A DNA stretch of 64,000 nt from Hexactinellida sp. DTS-2022 (GCA_028753945.1 JAPNXP010000004.1:5332001-5396000), one strand, 5' to 3'; positions 1 through 11,929 are shown, numbered from the stretch's first letter. Program-made: numbers and translations. Notes: generated by a model not told the origin, from the sequence alone.

Positions 1-138
1 ATTCTAACAGGAATCAGTTCCTCTATAGAGACACCTATTACTGTGTCTGTACATAGAGATTCTAACAGGAATCAGTTCCTCTTAGAGACACCTATTATTG
101 TGTCTGTATATAGAGATTCTAACAAGAATCAGTACATT
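1..138. repeat. Tandem repeat, ~58-bp unit, 2.3 copies
   Basis: Two near-identical units of 57-58 bp, each starting ATTCTAACAGGAATCAG, followed by a partial third. The array begins at the window edge, so its true length is unknown. Confidence 0.85.
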
Positions 139-730
139 TGTAAAAACACACATTTTCTTATCTTTCATTACATAACATGAATTCGGTAATAGGATCATTA
201 TTTTATAATTATAATATTCTAATAGTTTAGTAGAGTTTAAATATTTGCATAAAAGCTCTTTTGTATGAAATCAAATACAAATCAAAACACAACCACAAAT
301 TACGATTTTATTATGAAATTGTTATTCAATTCCTATTCTATGATAGTTTCAGTTTTAATATTCTTTTCTTTTAATGGTTCCAATATATCCTACATACATT
401 ATTATATGGTTAATTAATAATTAAAACTGTTCAAAATTCATAGATCCATAAGGTTTTTCCTATAGACAGTAAATAAATTGATTAGGTGCTCCCAATAAAC
501 GGTTTCCAAATTTAGCCAAGTTGATTGTATACGGAATTTAAATTCAAATATAATTCCTTTTAAGAAAGGGCCCTTTTGCAATAGGACTTAGTATAACTCC
601 AATATATAATATGCTATAAGTTATTAAGTTTTAAAATGGGCTATAAATCCAGTGCAAAATTATACAATCGAGATAACTGTCTAACTGGACTAAACATGGA
701 ATTACTGAATAATTTATATGAAAATCAATA

Positions 731-913
731 CAGTATACTCCGCTTAATAGAGCCACCGGTTAATAGATTTCTCGCTAAATGGGGTCAAAATTTCACAGGA
801 TTTATAGAACGGAATGACATTTGGCTTAAAATATTTTCGGTTGATAGATTTCTTCCTTTATTTAGGTCAAAGCGACCTGGTACCGAGGTGACTCTATTAA
901 GCAGAGTCGACTG
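731..913. mobile_element. MITE family C, one internal unit
   Basis: Ends CAGTATACTCCGCTTAATAG and its near-inverse, ending GAGTCGACTG, flanked by TA. It contains one ~83-bp internal block, giving 183 bp in total. Confidence 0.85.
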
Positions 914-1293
914 TATTTTTAAATTTTATTTAAAATGACTACATTTAGAAAGTCCACACTAGTAAAAATGATCCCCTAATGTTCATTATTTCTCTTTTTT
1001 TTTATTGACTAGCTCTTGACAACATTATTCATTTACGAAACGGAACATTACGTTCATAGAATTTCTGATTATTATACTAAAAGTTCAAGTTAGTTTCATT
1101 ATAAACGCCCATATAGTTATTGTGTCTAATGTAATGATTTTGCAATCAAATCACCCAATCAAATTATACTTATCAGGCAATTATGTGGAAATAAATTACT
1201 CTTCCTTTCACAACATTTATGGTAAACTGAAATTTAATATCTTGTGTATAGATTTTAAGATCAAATTTCACACTTTTTGAGAAGAAATACTTA

Positions 1294-1399
1294 TCTTATT
1301 ATAGGAAATTAACGTGACAGAAATTAACGCTCCATGAAATTAACGCGAATTTGAGCAATTCGCGTTAATTTTATGGCGGGTTAATTTCCTATAATAAGG
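1294..1399. mobile_element. Short inverted-repeat MITE (family L)
   Basis: CTTATTATAGGAAATTAACG is repeated inverted at the other end, with GAAATTAACG also iterated inside. About 105 bp; superfamily not assigned. Confidence 0.7.
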
Positions 1400-2006
1400 T
1401 ATATATCGTCTAACACTTTTCTAATTTTTAAACAAATAAAATTCACTTTTGCGAAGCCGGTTTTTTATATTAAAAGGTGTTGACCGATATACAAGTAAGC
1501 CCTTTTAAAAATGAATAAACTCATGGTTTTATAGAAACATGCGCCACCATACTAATCTAACAAATATAGAATTGCTACTTTCTATTGACGTAAAACAAAC
1601 AAATAAGCGTTAATCGATATAGGTGGGTCAAGTATATAATGAGTGATATAATTAGACTGTAAGAGTTTTGGTAATTACTTTACAATTATTTATTCCCCAT
1701 CATATTATGAAAGTAAGATTTTGCAAGTCACAAAGAGATAAATTGCATTTATGTAGGAAAATGATGAAATACGCAATCTGTAGAATCAAATTTTATCCTA
1801 GTGTTTCATGTAAAATAGTTGCAATATTAACTATTTCTGACATAAAATCGTTAGGCAAAGTAAGGAATTCTTTGGCATATGTCGTAAGAATCACAAATTA
1901 TAAAACGAAAAATTGTTATACGTACATATGTATAGGAAATTCTAATTTGAAGGGTTAATTTAGAAAGTTGCACAAATCACAAAATATGAATATTCCTACG
2001 CAAATA

Positions 2007-2175
2007 CAGTTAGGTCTGCTTAATATGAAAAACTTTTTATTATGAACAAGCCCTATGGTCCCAATTTAACAACTTACATAGGGTTTGTATTAAGTTGAGT
2101 TCGCTTATTATGAAGTCTCTCTATTATGAACACAATTTTGGTCCCTTGAATGTTCATAATAAAAGAACCTGACTG
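2007..2175. mobile_element. MITE family B
   Basis: Starts CAGTTAGGTCTGCTTAATAT and ends AAAGAACCTGACTG. Contains the family's GGTCCCAATTTAAC and GGTCCCTTGAATG blocks. Confidence 0.85.
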
Positions 2176-3039
2176 TAATTATTTTGCTGAATTCTATTTT
2201 TTACTTTTTAATACGTAGGTTGTAAATGCCTGATTGAATAATATTAGGAACTTTGGTTGGAACTAAGCTGTAATAACCAATTTATAAAATGAATCTATCA
2301 AAATTTGAGCATATAAACAAATTTGAGTTTTTGCTTTAAAAGGTTTTATTCTAATCGTCACCTGAATTAATTATCTTTAGATTATTCCAATTACAATAGA
2401 CTTACAAGGCATAAATAAGGAAATATCGGTTAATTAAGGAGTACAAAGTTTAAATCCCCTAGGCTAAACAAAATATATGCAATTGACAAATTCCGGATAA
2501 TACGAACATCTATATTATAAAACTCGATTGTTGTGTGTTCGTTTGTTTGTTTGTTTGTTTGTCCAGATTGTATTAAAGTGATGGGAGGAGAATAGAAACC
2601 GCATTTATAATTGAGATAGAAACTAACTTCCAATTGTTATAATAAGTAAATTAAACAAGTGATAACGAATTTCGCATTTACAAATTTCTAATATCAATAT
2701 TTGTTGTTGTTGTTTACAAAAATAGGTAAACAAATTAATGAAAATTCAAAATTAACCTAGAAGTTAGCTACTATATATCACAAGTAAATTCAGGATTAAC
2801 TCACTTGATAATTGGTAATCTATTCTATAGAACATATTTTATTATAATTTGTGTTTGTAATATTAATAATTTGTTAAATTTCAACAATCTGGGAAAATTT
2901 AGGCAACTATCATTTAATTGAAAATCCACAAAAATATTTGTACTGTTTTGGCTTAAACTTTTATTGTACAATTGAACCACAAATAAATGGATTTAGAACA
3001 ATTTAATGTATATATTCATTGTCCAGTAATAGTGAAGTA

Positions 3040-3180
3040 CAGTAGAACCTCGTTAATACAAACATTATTTCAGTCCCCTTCAAAGCCTATCAATACAAAT
3101 TAAATTGGTTAATACTAATTCCGGATAAGGCAAACTCATTTTGATGGTCCCCTGGTGTTCTTACTAACAAAGTTCTACTG
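3040..3180. mobile_element. MITE family A
   Basis: CAGTAGAACCTCGTTAATAC at one end and its inverse at the other, next to TA. Contains the CAGTCCCCTTCAAAGCC interior. Confidence 0.85.
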
Positions 3181-3669
3181 TAGTATGTATAATTAATATA
3201 ATTGAACTGGAATTAATATTAATCAAATAGGAACAATAGAATTTATAATTAATTAAATGAAGATACTCAAATTAAAATAAATTACTATAATACTTAAGAA
3301 ATAAATAATTTACTTTCACAGCCATATGGACAATTATTCAGAATATATATTAGGAACATTCTTGAATAATTTGTGTATAATAAATAACATGGTGAAAACA
3401 AGTGATACTTAATAATTCAGTTATTTGATAAATTATTTATTCCAATTTTTTCATTATTCCAAAATATTATGAATTACTAATTTATTATCAGATTGTTTGT
3501 CTAGATTATTTTGGAACTAATTAAATGTATTGTTGTTATTGCGAGATTTCATATTATTTGTAGACATTCAACTTTCAAAGAATAAATTATTAGATCAATT
3601 CCTAATACGTATTTGATTAAAAACAAACAACTTTTAAATACAGATAATTATTGAAACAGTAACAACCAG

Positions 3670-3814
3670 GGTCGAAATTTGTTCGTATTAATCGAAATTC
3701 GTATTAACCGGAGTTACTTGCATGCATTTGTATAGCATAGGCTAGGGTAATTAAACCTTGTACTCCTTAACCGATATTTCGCCTTATCCTGTTCGTGCTA
3801 ACTAGAGTATACTG
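3670..3814. mobile_element. MITE family A2, degraded
   Basis: Interior blocks typical of A2 (GAGTTACTTGCATGCATTTG, ACTCCTTAACCGATATTTC) with a decayed left end and a right end reading GAGTATACTG. Confidence 0.7.
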
Positions 3815-4776
3815 TATCATATGACTTGTCAAACTTTGCTTTCAACGGATTAGAACTGAAAATATGGTTTAATCATATTTGATACTAAATTTAGAACAGC
3901 TCTGATTTAGTAAATAATTTGCTAATAAATCTGTAATTTAATTAACTTAATTTCACTTTGACGTTCAGTACCTTATTTGCAGAATAATAATTAACTGTCT
4001 CCAAATATACTAACCGATAATTACGGAATTATATCCAACACATGCATCACATATCTACTGCAAAATATTAATTAATGCTGTACAAATATGTCATAATGAA
4101 GTGTAGAATTTAGAGATTAGAACATCTAGTTATAACAGTCATAGTTTTATATATGGACAAAATTGCTGGAATACAATTAAACACTGTTTTAATTATTACA
4201 GTTCCTACCATTTCATCAAATTATATTCATAATATCCTTGTTAATTCGGAGAATGCTATTATTGAGTTAAAATGCTAGTGGCGCCTAAATTAATATCTGC
4301 GATTTCTCAAAATTGAAATGTGGTATTTGTAATAACAGCTGAAAGGAATTTATGTGCTTGTTTAATAATTCTATAATTATATATGGAATTTTAAGAAAAG
4401 TATCGTATTGACTCTATATTTCTATTGGTTAGAATAGCCAGATGATATTCTCTGTACCATATAATTTATTTGTAAGGATTGCATAATATTATGGATACTG
4501 GTGATATTTGTGCTGTGATACAAACTTCTATTAATAAAACTCGAAAAGTATTTGGTAAGGTATTTGATTGTATGAATTAACTTTACAAAAAGGTCTGCTA
4601 AATGAAGTGCTTTAAAATTTTTTTAATTTTACAAGAACACAAGCTGAAAAATATTTTAGACACCAGAAAATTTAGTTTCATTTCAACACAGTGGATATTA
4701 AAAAAACCTATTGATTAGTATTGAAAAATATTCCCAAAGATATTCTTATAACCGGTACCCATGTATTATGTACATA

Positions 4777-4878
4777 CAGTCAACTTCGCTTGATAGAGCC
4801 ACCGGTTAATCGGTTTCTCCGCTTAATCGAGTCAAAGCAACCTGGTCCCGAGGTGACTCTATTAAGCGGAGTCGACTG
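4777..4878. mobile_element. MITE family C, minimal form
   Basis: 102 bp with inverted CAGTCAACTTCGCTTGATAG-type ends and no 83-bp internal block; the shortest size class of the family. Confidence 0.85.
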
Positions 4879-5716
4879 CATTCGTAATTGACATCATAAC
4901 AACTAGCAGTTTCTCAATTCAATTTTGCCACAAGGCGAGCCAAAAAAATTATTTAATTAACTTTGTTGCTATAATATGTAGCATCATAATTCATTGTCAG
5001 CTAATTCCGTGATTAAACACTGTTTCTTAACTTTCTTTGTCTTATCAGCGAAATTGAATTACATATGGAGTCTAAGATTAAGATTAATTAATGTATTTTG
5101 ATAGTCTACAATATTTGTACATTTAAATTGCAGAAATTATGTATTGAAATCACTGACTCAGTAAATCAAAATTGTCATAATTCAATGGATTGTAAATTTG
5201 TAAATTTACGTATTCACAAGTTAAGTAAGTAAGTATGTAAGTAAGTAAGTGGAATTATTTACAACAGGTCTATTAAAACGTATAGTGTATCAATCGATTG
5301 AACGTAATTTACATTTTGAATCTGGCCTGTGACTTTATAATGATACATACTTCTATAGAATATATTAGGTCAAATATTCATGTAATAAAATAGACTCTAA
5401 TCGAATTTGTAATTAGCTCTTGCTATTAGAAATAAGATCTGAAATGATTACAAAGATTTGTGTGCAATGTTAGTTCACAAAGGAACCATAATTTGGAATT
5501 AAAACGAGCATTATTCTTAAAGGAAATTTGTTGCTTAATTTAATTATAATCTCTACCGATTAATTACCAATTAATCAGTAGATAATTTTGTGTAAACAAC
5601 AACAACAACAACAAAGAAAACAATACGAAACATATCAAAATTATTCAGTTTGCATTATGTCTATGGGAGTATCTTATTTCTCGATTTTCGCGTGTTTAGA
5701 AAAGTTTTCCTGGATC

Positions 5717-5880
5717 AGTCAGGTCTGCTTATTGTGGACGATTTTTCGTCTACTTAATATGTTAACTTTTTATTATGAACAAGCCCTATGGTCCCAAATT
5801 AAAACTTACATAGGGTTTGTATTAAGTTGAATTCGCTTATTATAAAGTATCTCTATTATGAACACAATTTTGGTCCCGTG
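5717..5880. mobile_element. MITE family B, right end lost
   Basis: CAGTCAGGTCTGCTTATTGT start and the normal interior up to GGTCCC. The right terminal repeat is missing. Confidence 0.75.
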
Positions 5881-6225
5881 TGATTAGTAATATTATAAAT
5901 GACCAAGGATTATTAGATGCAGTATGAATATTAGTGTTGACAGTCAGCAGTGAAATTACTTTGCAATAGTATAGGAACTAACTATGGAATATTATATACA
6001 CAATTTCGAACATAATATATTTTTCTAACATGTTACGAAGTTTAACAATGGAATGTTCGTTCACCTATGGTTTACCTATTATGAACATTGACCAGTTATA
6101 ATATAAATTATTAATTCAGATTAGCAAGGTCACGGTGTATGAATTTAGTTAATAATTCAAGGATTAAAATTTACATTTTATTCAAAACAAAATTGGATTT
6201 CCTTTGTAAAAATGTCTGTAAAACT

Positions 6226-6745
6226 CAGGGTTGCCGTGGGTATGGGAATCCTGTGGGAATTCCCATAGGATTCCCATATGGGATGGGAATGGGAAATTTT
6301 TTTAGCCTATGGGAATTCCCACATGTGGGAATCCTGTGGGAATCCTATGGGAATTCCCACATGTGGGAATCCTGTGGGAAACCTATGGGAATTCCCACAT
6401 GTGGGAATTCCCATAGGATTATCAATAGAATTCCACACATTCATATAGATCATATTACCAATAAAGCATAGTGTACATTATGGTTGTAGACAAACCATAA
6501 TGATTCATGAACACTATATAGGCGAATTCCCATACGTAGGAATCCTGTGTAAAATTGTAAATGCTATGGGATTTCCCACATGTGGGAATCCTGTGGGAAT
6601 CCTATGGGAATCCTGTGGGAATCCTATGGGAATCCTGTGGGAATCCTATGGGAAATCCTGTGGGAATCCTATGGGAATTCCCACAGAAATCCTGTGGGAA
6701 TGGGATGGGAATGGGAATGAAAATTCCCTTCCCACGGCAACCCTG
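6226..6745. mobile_element. hAT-type non-autonomous element with minisatellite core
   Basis: Terminal inverted repeats CAGGGTTGCCGTGGG / CCCACGGCAACCCTG are flanked by an exact 8-bp direct duplication GTAAAACT (6218-6225 and 6746-6753), the signature of hAT transposition. The interior is almost wholly alternating TATGGGAATCC / TGTGGGAATCC units, in opposite orientations in places (GGGAATTCCCACATGTGGGA), split by ~100 bp of unrelated sequence at about 6425-6525. Reading frames crossing it (Gly-Ile-Pro-Met repeats) are artefacts of the repeat. No transposase is present. Confidence 0.92.
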
Positions 6746-7636
6746 GTAAAACTGTGTTGGAAAATCACTCAAATAATTGTTGGAAAGAAATGTTTAATTA
6801 ACTTAACCCGCTGATAACCACTTGTGACCCACATGCCCATATATGGGCATAAAGTGGTTTAGTTCCATTTAAATATATATTATAAAATAAATAATAACAT
6901 AAAATAAATTCTAGTAATAATAAAGTGAGGAACATACTTGGATGAATATCTTTAGAAGTGAAGCTGTGAAAAAACGATAAGTAGAAATATTGAATTATAC
7001 AAACTCAATTCTATAATTTATAAGACTATATAATGTGCCGCGTATACTAATAAGCCAATCAAACGATAGTATTTAAACAGACAATAGATTGATAATATGT
7101 TGTCAGGTTATCAATAGAATTAATTAAAATGGTAAATGTACGAAATGTATTGTATTCTTATTTGATATCTAATAGATTGACGCACCAGTTTAATTAATTT
7201 ACTTTTTTGTAATGAATATTTAATGCAATTTATTTTATTTTTTAAAAAACAAATCAAATAATTATCACAAAATGACTTATATCTATCTATGTCTAACGGA
7301 TTTATTTCCCTTATGATTACATCTAACTTTAAATGTAGAAAGTGAAAGTTATAAAATGATTGACGAAGTAACCTGATTGGTTACAACATAATAACGAATT
7401 TTGATTTGTTGTACATTTGAGAATAAATACGTCAATAGTATTTAATGACAACCAAATTGCAATGCAATACTGTATAATTTATACAATTATCTTATGAAAA
7501 CTTAAATTACATTGAATTCCGTCTCCGAATTGAAAGCACAATTGGTGCATTTTCTAACAAATTAGACTTTCACAAATCAAAATTGTAGTCGAAGTATAAA
7601 TAGAAGAATAAATGTTGTATTTAGTAGAAAATAAAT

Positions 7637-8236
7637 ATGGAAAGGAAGCCAAATTTATCCGTAACATTCGACAAACTTTCAATTGATAGTTCCAACAATG
7701 ATAACCTAAAATGCGGTTATTGGAGAGGCAGTATTTCGATGGAATTAAATTCTTACGAATTCGTTGAAGTAGATTTAGAACCTGCAGAAATACTAGACTA
7801 TTTATATCTCGGATCAGAAGAACATTCATCCAATGAAAAGGTGTTAACAGATAGTGGCATTACGTTAATATTAAATGTAGCTACTGGATGTAAAAACCAT
7901 TTTGAAAATAAATTTGTTTATAAAAACTTGGCGATTTCAGATAATTGTGAGACGGATATAAGCGAGATTTTTGATGAAGCGATTGCATTTATTGACGCGG
8001 CACGTTTGAATCAAGAAAAAGTTTTGGTACATTGTCAAGCAGGAATTTCTAGATCTGCCACTATTTGTGCCGCTTATTTAATGAAAACACAATCACTAAG
8101 TGTATCGCAAGCGCTTGAAAAAGTTAGACAGAAAAGAAAGGTCATTGCACCTAATTTCAGCTTTATGGTTCAATTAGAAAGGTTTTATGAAGAACTGCAA
8201 ATCAAGACTCCAGTCCAAACTTCTCCACTAAATTAA
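7637..8236 (+). CDS. Dual-specificity protein phosphatase (DUSP/MKP type)
   Basis: A 199-residue single-exon protein. Residues about 47-190 form a dual-specificity phosphatase domain. The signature loop HCQAGISRS carries the catalytic Cys133 and the phosphate-binding Arg139, and Asp102 in the ISDN loop is placed to be the general acid. The motifs after the loop (AAYLMKTQSLS, then PNFSFMVQLERF) are typical of the MAP-kinase-phosphatase-like group. There is no rhodanese/CH2 domain in the ~45-residue N-terminus, so it resembles the small atypical DUSPs in architecture. Such enzymes remove phosphate from Tyr and Thr/Ser, classically in MAP kinase activation loops; the actual substrate cannot be read from sequence. 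The start is the first in-frame ATG, after an AT-rich leader. Confidence 0.93.
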   Translation: MERKPNLSVTFDKLSIDSSNNDNLKCGYWRGSISMELNSYEFVEVDLEPAEILDYLYLGSEEHSSNEKVLTDSGITLILNVATGCKNHFENKFVYKNLAISDNCETDISEIFDEAIAFIDAARLNQEKVLVHCQAGISRSATICAAYLMKTQSLSVSQALEKVRQKRKVIAPNFSFMVQLERFYEELQIKTPVQTSPLN

Positions 8237-8286
8237 TTGTTTTTATTATTGTTTTGCTTTTGCTAGCTTTGCTTTTTATTCATGTC

Positions 8287-8292
8287 AATAAA
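8287..8292 (+). terminator. Candidate polyadenylation signal
   Basis: AATAAA lies about 50 bp after the phosphatase stop codon. Confidence 0.5.
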
Positions 8293-8332
8293 TATTTGCT
8301 TATTACTGTGTATTAGTTTATAGGTACATGGG

Positions 8333-8571
8333 CAGGGTGACCAGAGTATTTTGGGCCAAAACCTGGATATTTCTCAAAATTTCGACAAAAATCCTGGACA
8401 CAGGTTACAATAAACAGGACACTATTAGTTTAATGTGAGCGAATCTGAGACAATTGAATGATAATAAACCTGGACAAAACCTGGACAATTTAGAAAATTA
8501 CTGGACATCGCACAATAATTGTAAAAAAAACTGGACTGTCCAGGCTAAAAACTGGACAATGGTCACCCTAC
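8333..8571. mobile_element. hAT-like MITE
   Basis: Inverted ends CAGGGTGACCA / TGGTCACCCTA, with inner repeats of CCTGGACA / TGTCCAG. The flanks read TACATGGG and TAACATGGG, an imperfect 8-bp duplication compatible with hAT insertion. Confidence 0.7.
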
Positions 8572-8631
8572 TAACATGGGGTACTTATTAAGAAGCGTTC
8601 AAACGTTATGTAACAATTATAGGAATTGAAA

Positions 8632-9035
8632 ATCCCCCTCCCTATGTCACGCTTTAACCAGTTTGTGATACAAAAATAATTGTCTGTTCCCCTTGAACGT
8701 GTACGTAACTTATATATCGGAAAATAGAAAAACCTGGCTTTGAAAAAGTGTATCTTTGATGTTAAAATTACCTTGCCAGTGCCTGAAAATTACATTAGAA
8801 GATTTGTTGGCCGAAATATTGATTCCAAATGTCAATTCCTTGATTTTTTCTCTTTATGTCACGATTTTTAATAGTTTGTGATATAAAAGAATTGTCTGTC
8901 ACACATTGGCATAACGTAACTTATGTATCTGGCAACACCTTTCAATAGAAAAACCTGTCTTTGAAAAAGTGAATTTTTGATGCTATAAATGCCTGAAATA
9001 TATTAGAAAAGTTGTTGGCCGATATAGGAGTTATT
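8632..9035. repeat. Direct repeat, two diverged ~200-bp copies
   Basis: Both copies run from TATGTCACG through AGTTTGTGATA, AATTGTCTGT, CTTTGAAAAAGTG to GTTGTTGGCCGA (8640-8815 and 8855-9025). A shorter relative (TATGTCACGCTTTTTGGC) occurs at about 15170-15215, so this is a dispersed repeat. Confidence 0.75.
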
Positions 9036-9122
9036 CCACTTTAATTTATGGCTTTTCTATAAATTATAAATTACCTTAGTAACCAGGCTACCTAGATGGA
9101 ATTCATTATTCTTTATTAACTA

Positions 9123-9205
9123 CAGTAGAACCTCGTTATACGCATTTCCAGTTAATACGAACAAATTTGGACGGTGCCCTGGTGTTCGTAATAACGAAGT
9201 CTACT
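9123..9205. mobile_element. MITE family A, short
   Basis: 83-bp deletion form with CAGTAGAACCTCGTTATAC and an inverted right end. Confidence 0.75.
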
Positions 9206-9394
9206 TTATAAAAATTGTCATTTTAGACAATAATTAGTTTTGATTTGCTGTTGATTTGTTGGTTTAATATGCACTTTAGCACAAATGTAATGACGAACAT
9301 ATAACTAATAATTCTATGTAGACAGTTTCAGTATTTCAATCGTGTATATTTGTCCTTAAGCAATTATTATATTACACAATAAGAGATCTACAAA

Positions 9395-9560
9395 CAGTAG
9401 AACCTCGTTAATACGAATACCAACGGACAGTAAAAATTGTTCGCTTTATCCAGAGTTCGTATTAACCGGAGTAATACCCATTGAATAGCCATCGTAGGGA
9501 CCTGATTTTGTGGAACTGTTTGTTCGTAATAACCGTGTTCGTACTAACGAGGTTCTACTG
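9395..9560. mobile_element. MITE family A, just upstream of the calpain start
   Basis: Complete inverted ends next to TA. It ends 27 bp before the calpain ATG, so the transcript leader or promoter probably includes it. Confidence 0.85.
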
Positions 9561-9587
9561 TAATTAACTTCCAAATTAGATAAATTA

Positions 9588-11801
9588 ATGGCAAGTCCAA
9601 CTGAAAAATCTACACTTTTCGAAGACAAGAAATTCCCGTCGATTCTCAGTTCTATTTATAGAACTCTCAACAGAGAAGCGTTCGTTGATATTTTCACTGA
9701 AAACGCTGATGAAATTATTTGGCGCAGACCAATTAAAATCGCGGAAAATATACAAAATGGCGCGCCTCCGATTCTATTTTTAGAACAGATAAATATGGCT
9801 TCGAGAGTTAAGCAGGGCGGTTTAGCTAACTGCTATTTGACAGCAGCAATTAGTGCTATAATAAGCGCAAATTCTAATTGGATATATGAACATATATTCA
9901 ATAAAATGAATGACTATCCTTTGAATGGTAAAATGACACTTTTACTGTTCCATAATAGCCAATGGGAAGGTGTTGATATTGATGACAACATTCCTTGTGA
10001 TCTCCATGGTAACCCGATATTCGCACTTTGTGTGGATTACCTTGGTAGGTGTGAGAATGAATGGTGGCTCAGTTTGCTAGAAAAGGCATATGCAAAGGTG
10101 TATGGATCTTATGCTAATATACACGGTGGTAATATGTCGGAAGCATTATACGATTTAACTGGAGTGCCTGTTCTAGATTATTCTATTTCTGAGGATGGTA
10201 AATATACCGGTGTTTCTAAGCAACCGGTTTCAACACATGAATGTGATTGGTGTTGTTTGTATTCTGCGTTTAAGAATGGTGATGCAATTTGTGTCGGCTA
10301 CTGTCTCACAAATTCGGAAATAAATGAAAATGAAAAGTTACGAAATGGGATATTAACAAATCACGCTTATTCCCTGATTAGTGTATTAGTTAACGGAAAT
10401 AATAAATTTGTGAGAATTAGAAATGCGAGGTGTGATTTAGAGTTCTCAGGTGTGTACAGTAGAAATGCGGAAATTTGGCATACCGGAACTAAGAAACTGG
10501 AACTAACTAAGGTGTTGGGTGTCCCTGGTGATGAATTGCCTCCTGGGGAATTCTGGATGTCATATAATGAATTTATCACCTTTTTTAATCGTGTTTATAT
10601 AAGTCGACTCTCATTGGTTAATCAAGTATGGTTGGATCGCGGCACATTCCAATGTATTTACCCTGACAACAAAGAATTCGGTGGATGTTCAAACTTCTGG
10701 AGTTGGCGGTTTAATCCAAAGTTCCATATTTTGTCACCTCCAGGTTCTACAGTATCAATGACTTTAACTCAAGATGATCAAAGGGGAATTAAATCTCAGT
10801 TAAATTATGACCAAATTGGGATTACAGTTGTGAAGTTAGATCCAAATTCTGGGTTTGGGATTGAAAAATGTGTTGGTGAAGATTTGGTTGCTAAAACAGT
10901 TTTTGTGAATCGAAGAAATGTGTCGGTTGAGTTTAAAATGCCACTTTTGACACCTCAAGAAATATGTGTCGCTATTCCATCTACTTTCTATCCAAATGTT
11001 TCTTTAAAATGGGTTTTAAGCGTACACTCAAATCGTACCGATATACAAGTACAAGGTTACGAACTCAAATTCCATTCCCGAGTTCTGTTGTCAGGGAAAT
11101 GGAGTGGTTTAATGGCGGGTGGCGGTCCGAAAAACGCGAGTTTTATAAAAAATCCTTCTTTTTTACTCAAAACCGGCGAAAATCCAACAAAAATTGATAT
11201 TTATTTGCGACAAATATTTACAAACCAAAAAACAGAATTAACAACCAAATCACAGACAAAGAAAGTTGGTAACCAAGGTAAGACTGAAAGAATGTCGAAA
11301 GTAGTTTCTAAATCTGCCACAAAAACACTTGAAAATCCATTAAAAATAACCACAAATTCGAAAGTGGCACAAAATGCCACCAAAACACCAACCAATCAAT
11401 TGGTAGGAATTGGATTCTATATACTAAAAGAATTCCAACAATTATTTAGCTCAAATTCTTTCCAAGGTGTTTCTAATGAATTTGTTTACGACAACACAGT
11501 GTTTACAAACCGAGAGGAAATACACAAACAAACAAAACTTGAAAGTAAACAAACGTATTTACTTATTCCTTGTACTTTCCAACCACAAATTGAACGAAAT
11601 TTTATTTTAGAAATTTATTCTGAAAACGAAATTTCTGTTGAAAAATATGTGAAATCGAAAGATATGGAACCAACTGAAACTGGAACTGGAACTGGAACTA
11701 AGACAGGAAGTAAGAAAGTGTCAAGTGGAGTGTCACATGGTTTGATGGAGAAATCGCATAATACAGTTAAATCCCTTCGTATTGATTATAAAAACATTTA
11801 G
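9588..11801 (+). CDS. Calpain-type cysteine protease, no EF-hands
   Basis: A 737-residue single-exon protein with a CysPc protease core (about 10-345). Catalytic Cys82 sits in QGGLANCYLTAAISA (family consensus QG-LGDCW-L), His259 in NHAYSL and Asn279 in IRNARC, so the C-H-N triad is complete. The residues around it are unusual: Trp after the Cys is Tyr, and the Pro-Trp-Gly usually following the Asn is absent. A calpain beta-sandwich (C2-like) domain follows (about 355-510, starting FWSWRFNPKFHI), then a Thr/Lys-rich linker (about 545-615), a second beta-rich C2-like segment (about 620-690) and a GTGTGTKTG tail. There is no penta-EF-hand, so it belongs with the non-classical (CAPN5/TRA-3- or PalB-like) calpains. 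Activity is plausible but not certain. Confidence 0.93.
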   Translation: MASPTEKSTLFEDKKFPSILSSIYRTLNREAFVDIFTENADEIIWRRPIKIAENIQNGAPPILFLEQINMASRVKQGGLANCYLTAAISAIISANSNWIYEHIFNKMNDYPLNGKMTLLLFHNSQWEGVDIDDNIPCDLHGNPIFALCVDYLGRCENEWWLSLLEKAYAKVYGSYANIHGGNMSEALYDLTGVPVLDYSISEDGKYTGVSKQPVSTHECDWCCLYSAFKNGDAICVGYCLTNSEINENEKLRNGILTNHAYSLISVLVNGNNKFVRIRNARCDLEFSGVYSRNAEIWHTGTKKLELTKVLGVPGDELPPGEFWMSYNEFITFFNRVYISRLSLVNQVWLDRGTFQCIYPDNKEFGGCSNFWSWRFNPKFHILSPPGSTVSMTLTQDDQRGIKSQLNYDQIGITVVKLDPNSGFGIEKCVGEDLVAKTVFVNRRNVSVEFKMPLLTPQEICVAIPSTFYPNVSLKWVLSVHSNRTDIQVQGYELKFHSRVLLSGKWSGLMAGGGPKNASFIKNPSFLLKTGENPTKIDIYLRQIFTNQKTELTTKSQTKKVGNQGKTERMSKVVSKSATKTLENPLKITTNSKVAQNATKTPTNQLVGIGFYILKEFQQLFSSNSFQGVSNEFVYDNTVFTNREEIHKQTKLESKQTYLLIPCTFQPQIERNFILEIYSENEISVEKYVKSKDMEPTETGTGTGTKTGSKKVSSGVSHGLMEKSHNTVKSLRIDYKNI

Positions 11802-11929
11802 TTACTTGACTAGATTATTTGTAGTAATTAGTATCTACATTTACCTTATGTTTAGGAGGGACAGTTTAATGTATGTTTATCGAAGCGACCCAATTATATA
11901 ATAGTGTATTTATAGAACCTATTATAATA

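Larger units (their letters stand above)
139..7636. other. Gene-free AT-rich region
   Basis: No reading frame here looks coding. The longest frames are either inside transposons (636-938, 6139-6814) or AT-rich frames without family resemblance (1668-1958, 2430-2633, 5588-5830). The region holds the short elements listed separately, a (GTAA)n run near 5223-5252 and a short ATGCCCATATATGGGCAT palindrome near 6830. Otherwise nothing is recognised. Confidence 0.7.

Noticed and set aside
636-938. 100-residue frame on the plus strand
   Set aside because: Most of it is a family C MITE read through.
1668-1958. 96-residue frame on the plus strand
   Set aside because: AT-rich, no recognisable motif and no supporting context.
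5588-5830. 80-residue frame starting with a Gln run
   Set aside because: Starts in (AAC)n and continues into a family B MITE.
6139-6814. Overlapping Gly-Ile-Pro-Met-rich reading frames
   Set aside because: They are translations of the GGGAATCC minisatellite inside the hAT element; no family resemblance.
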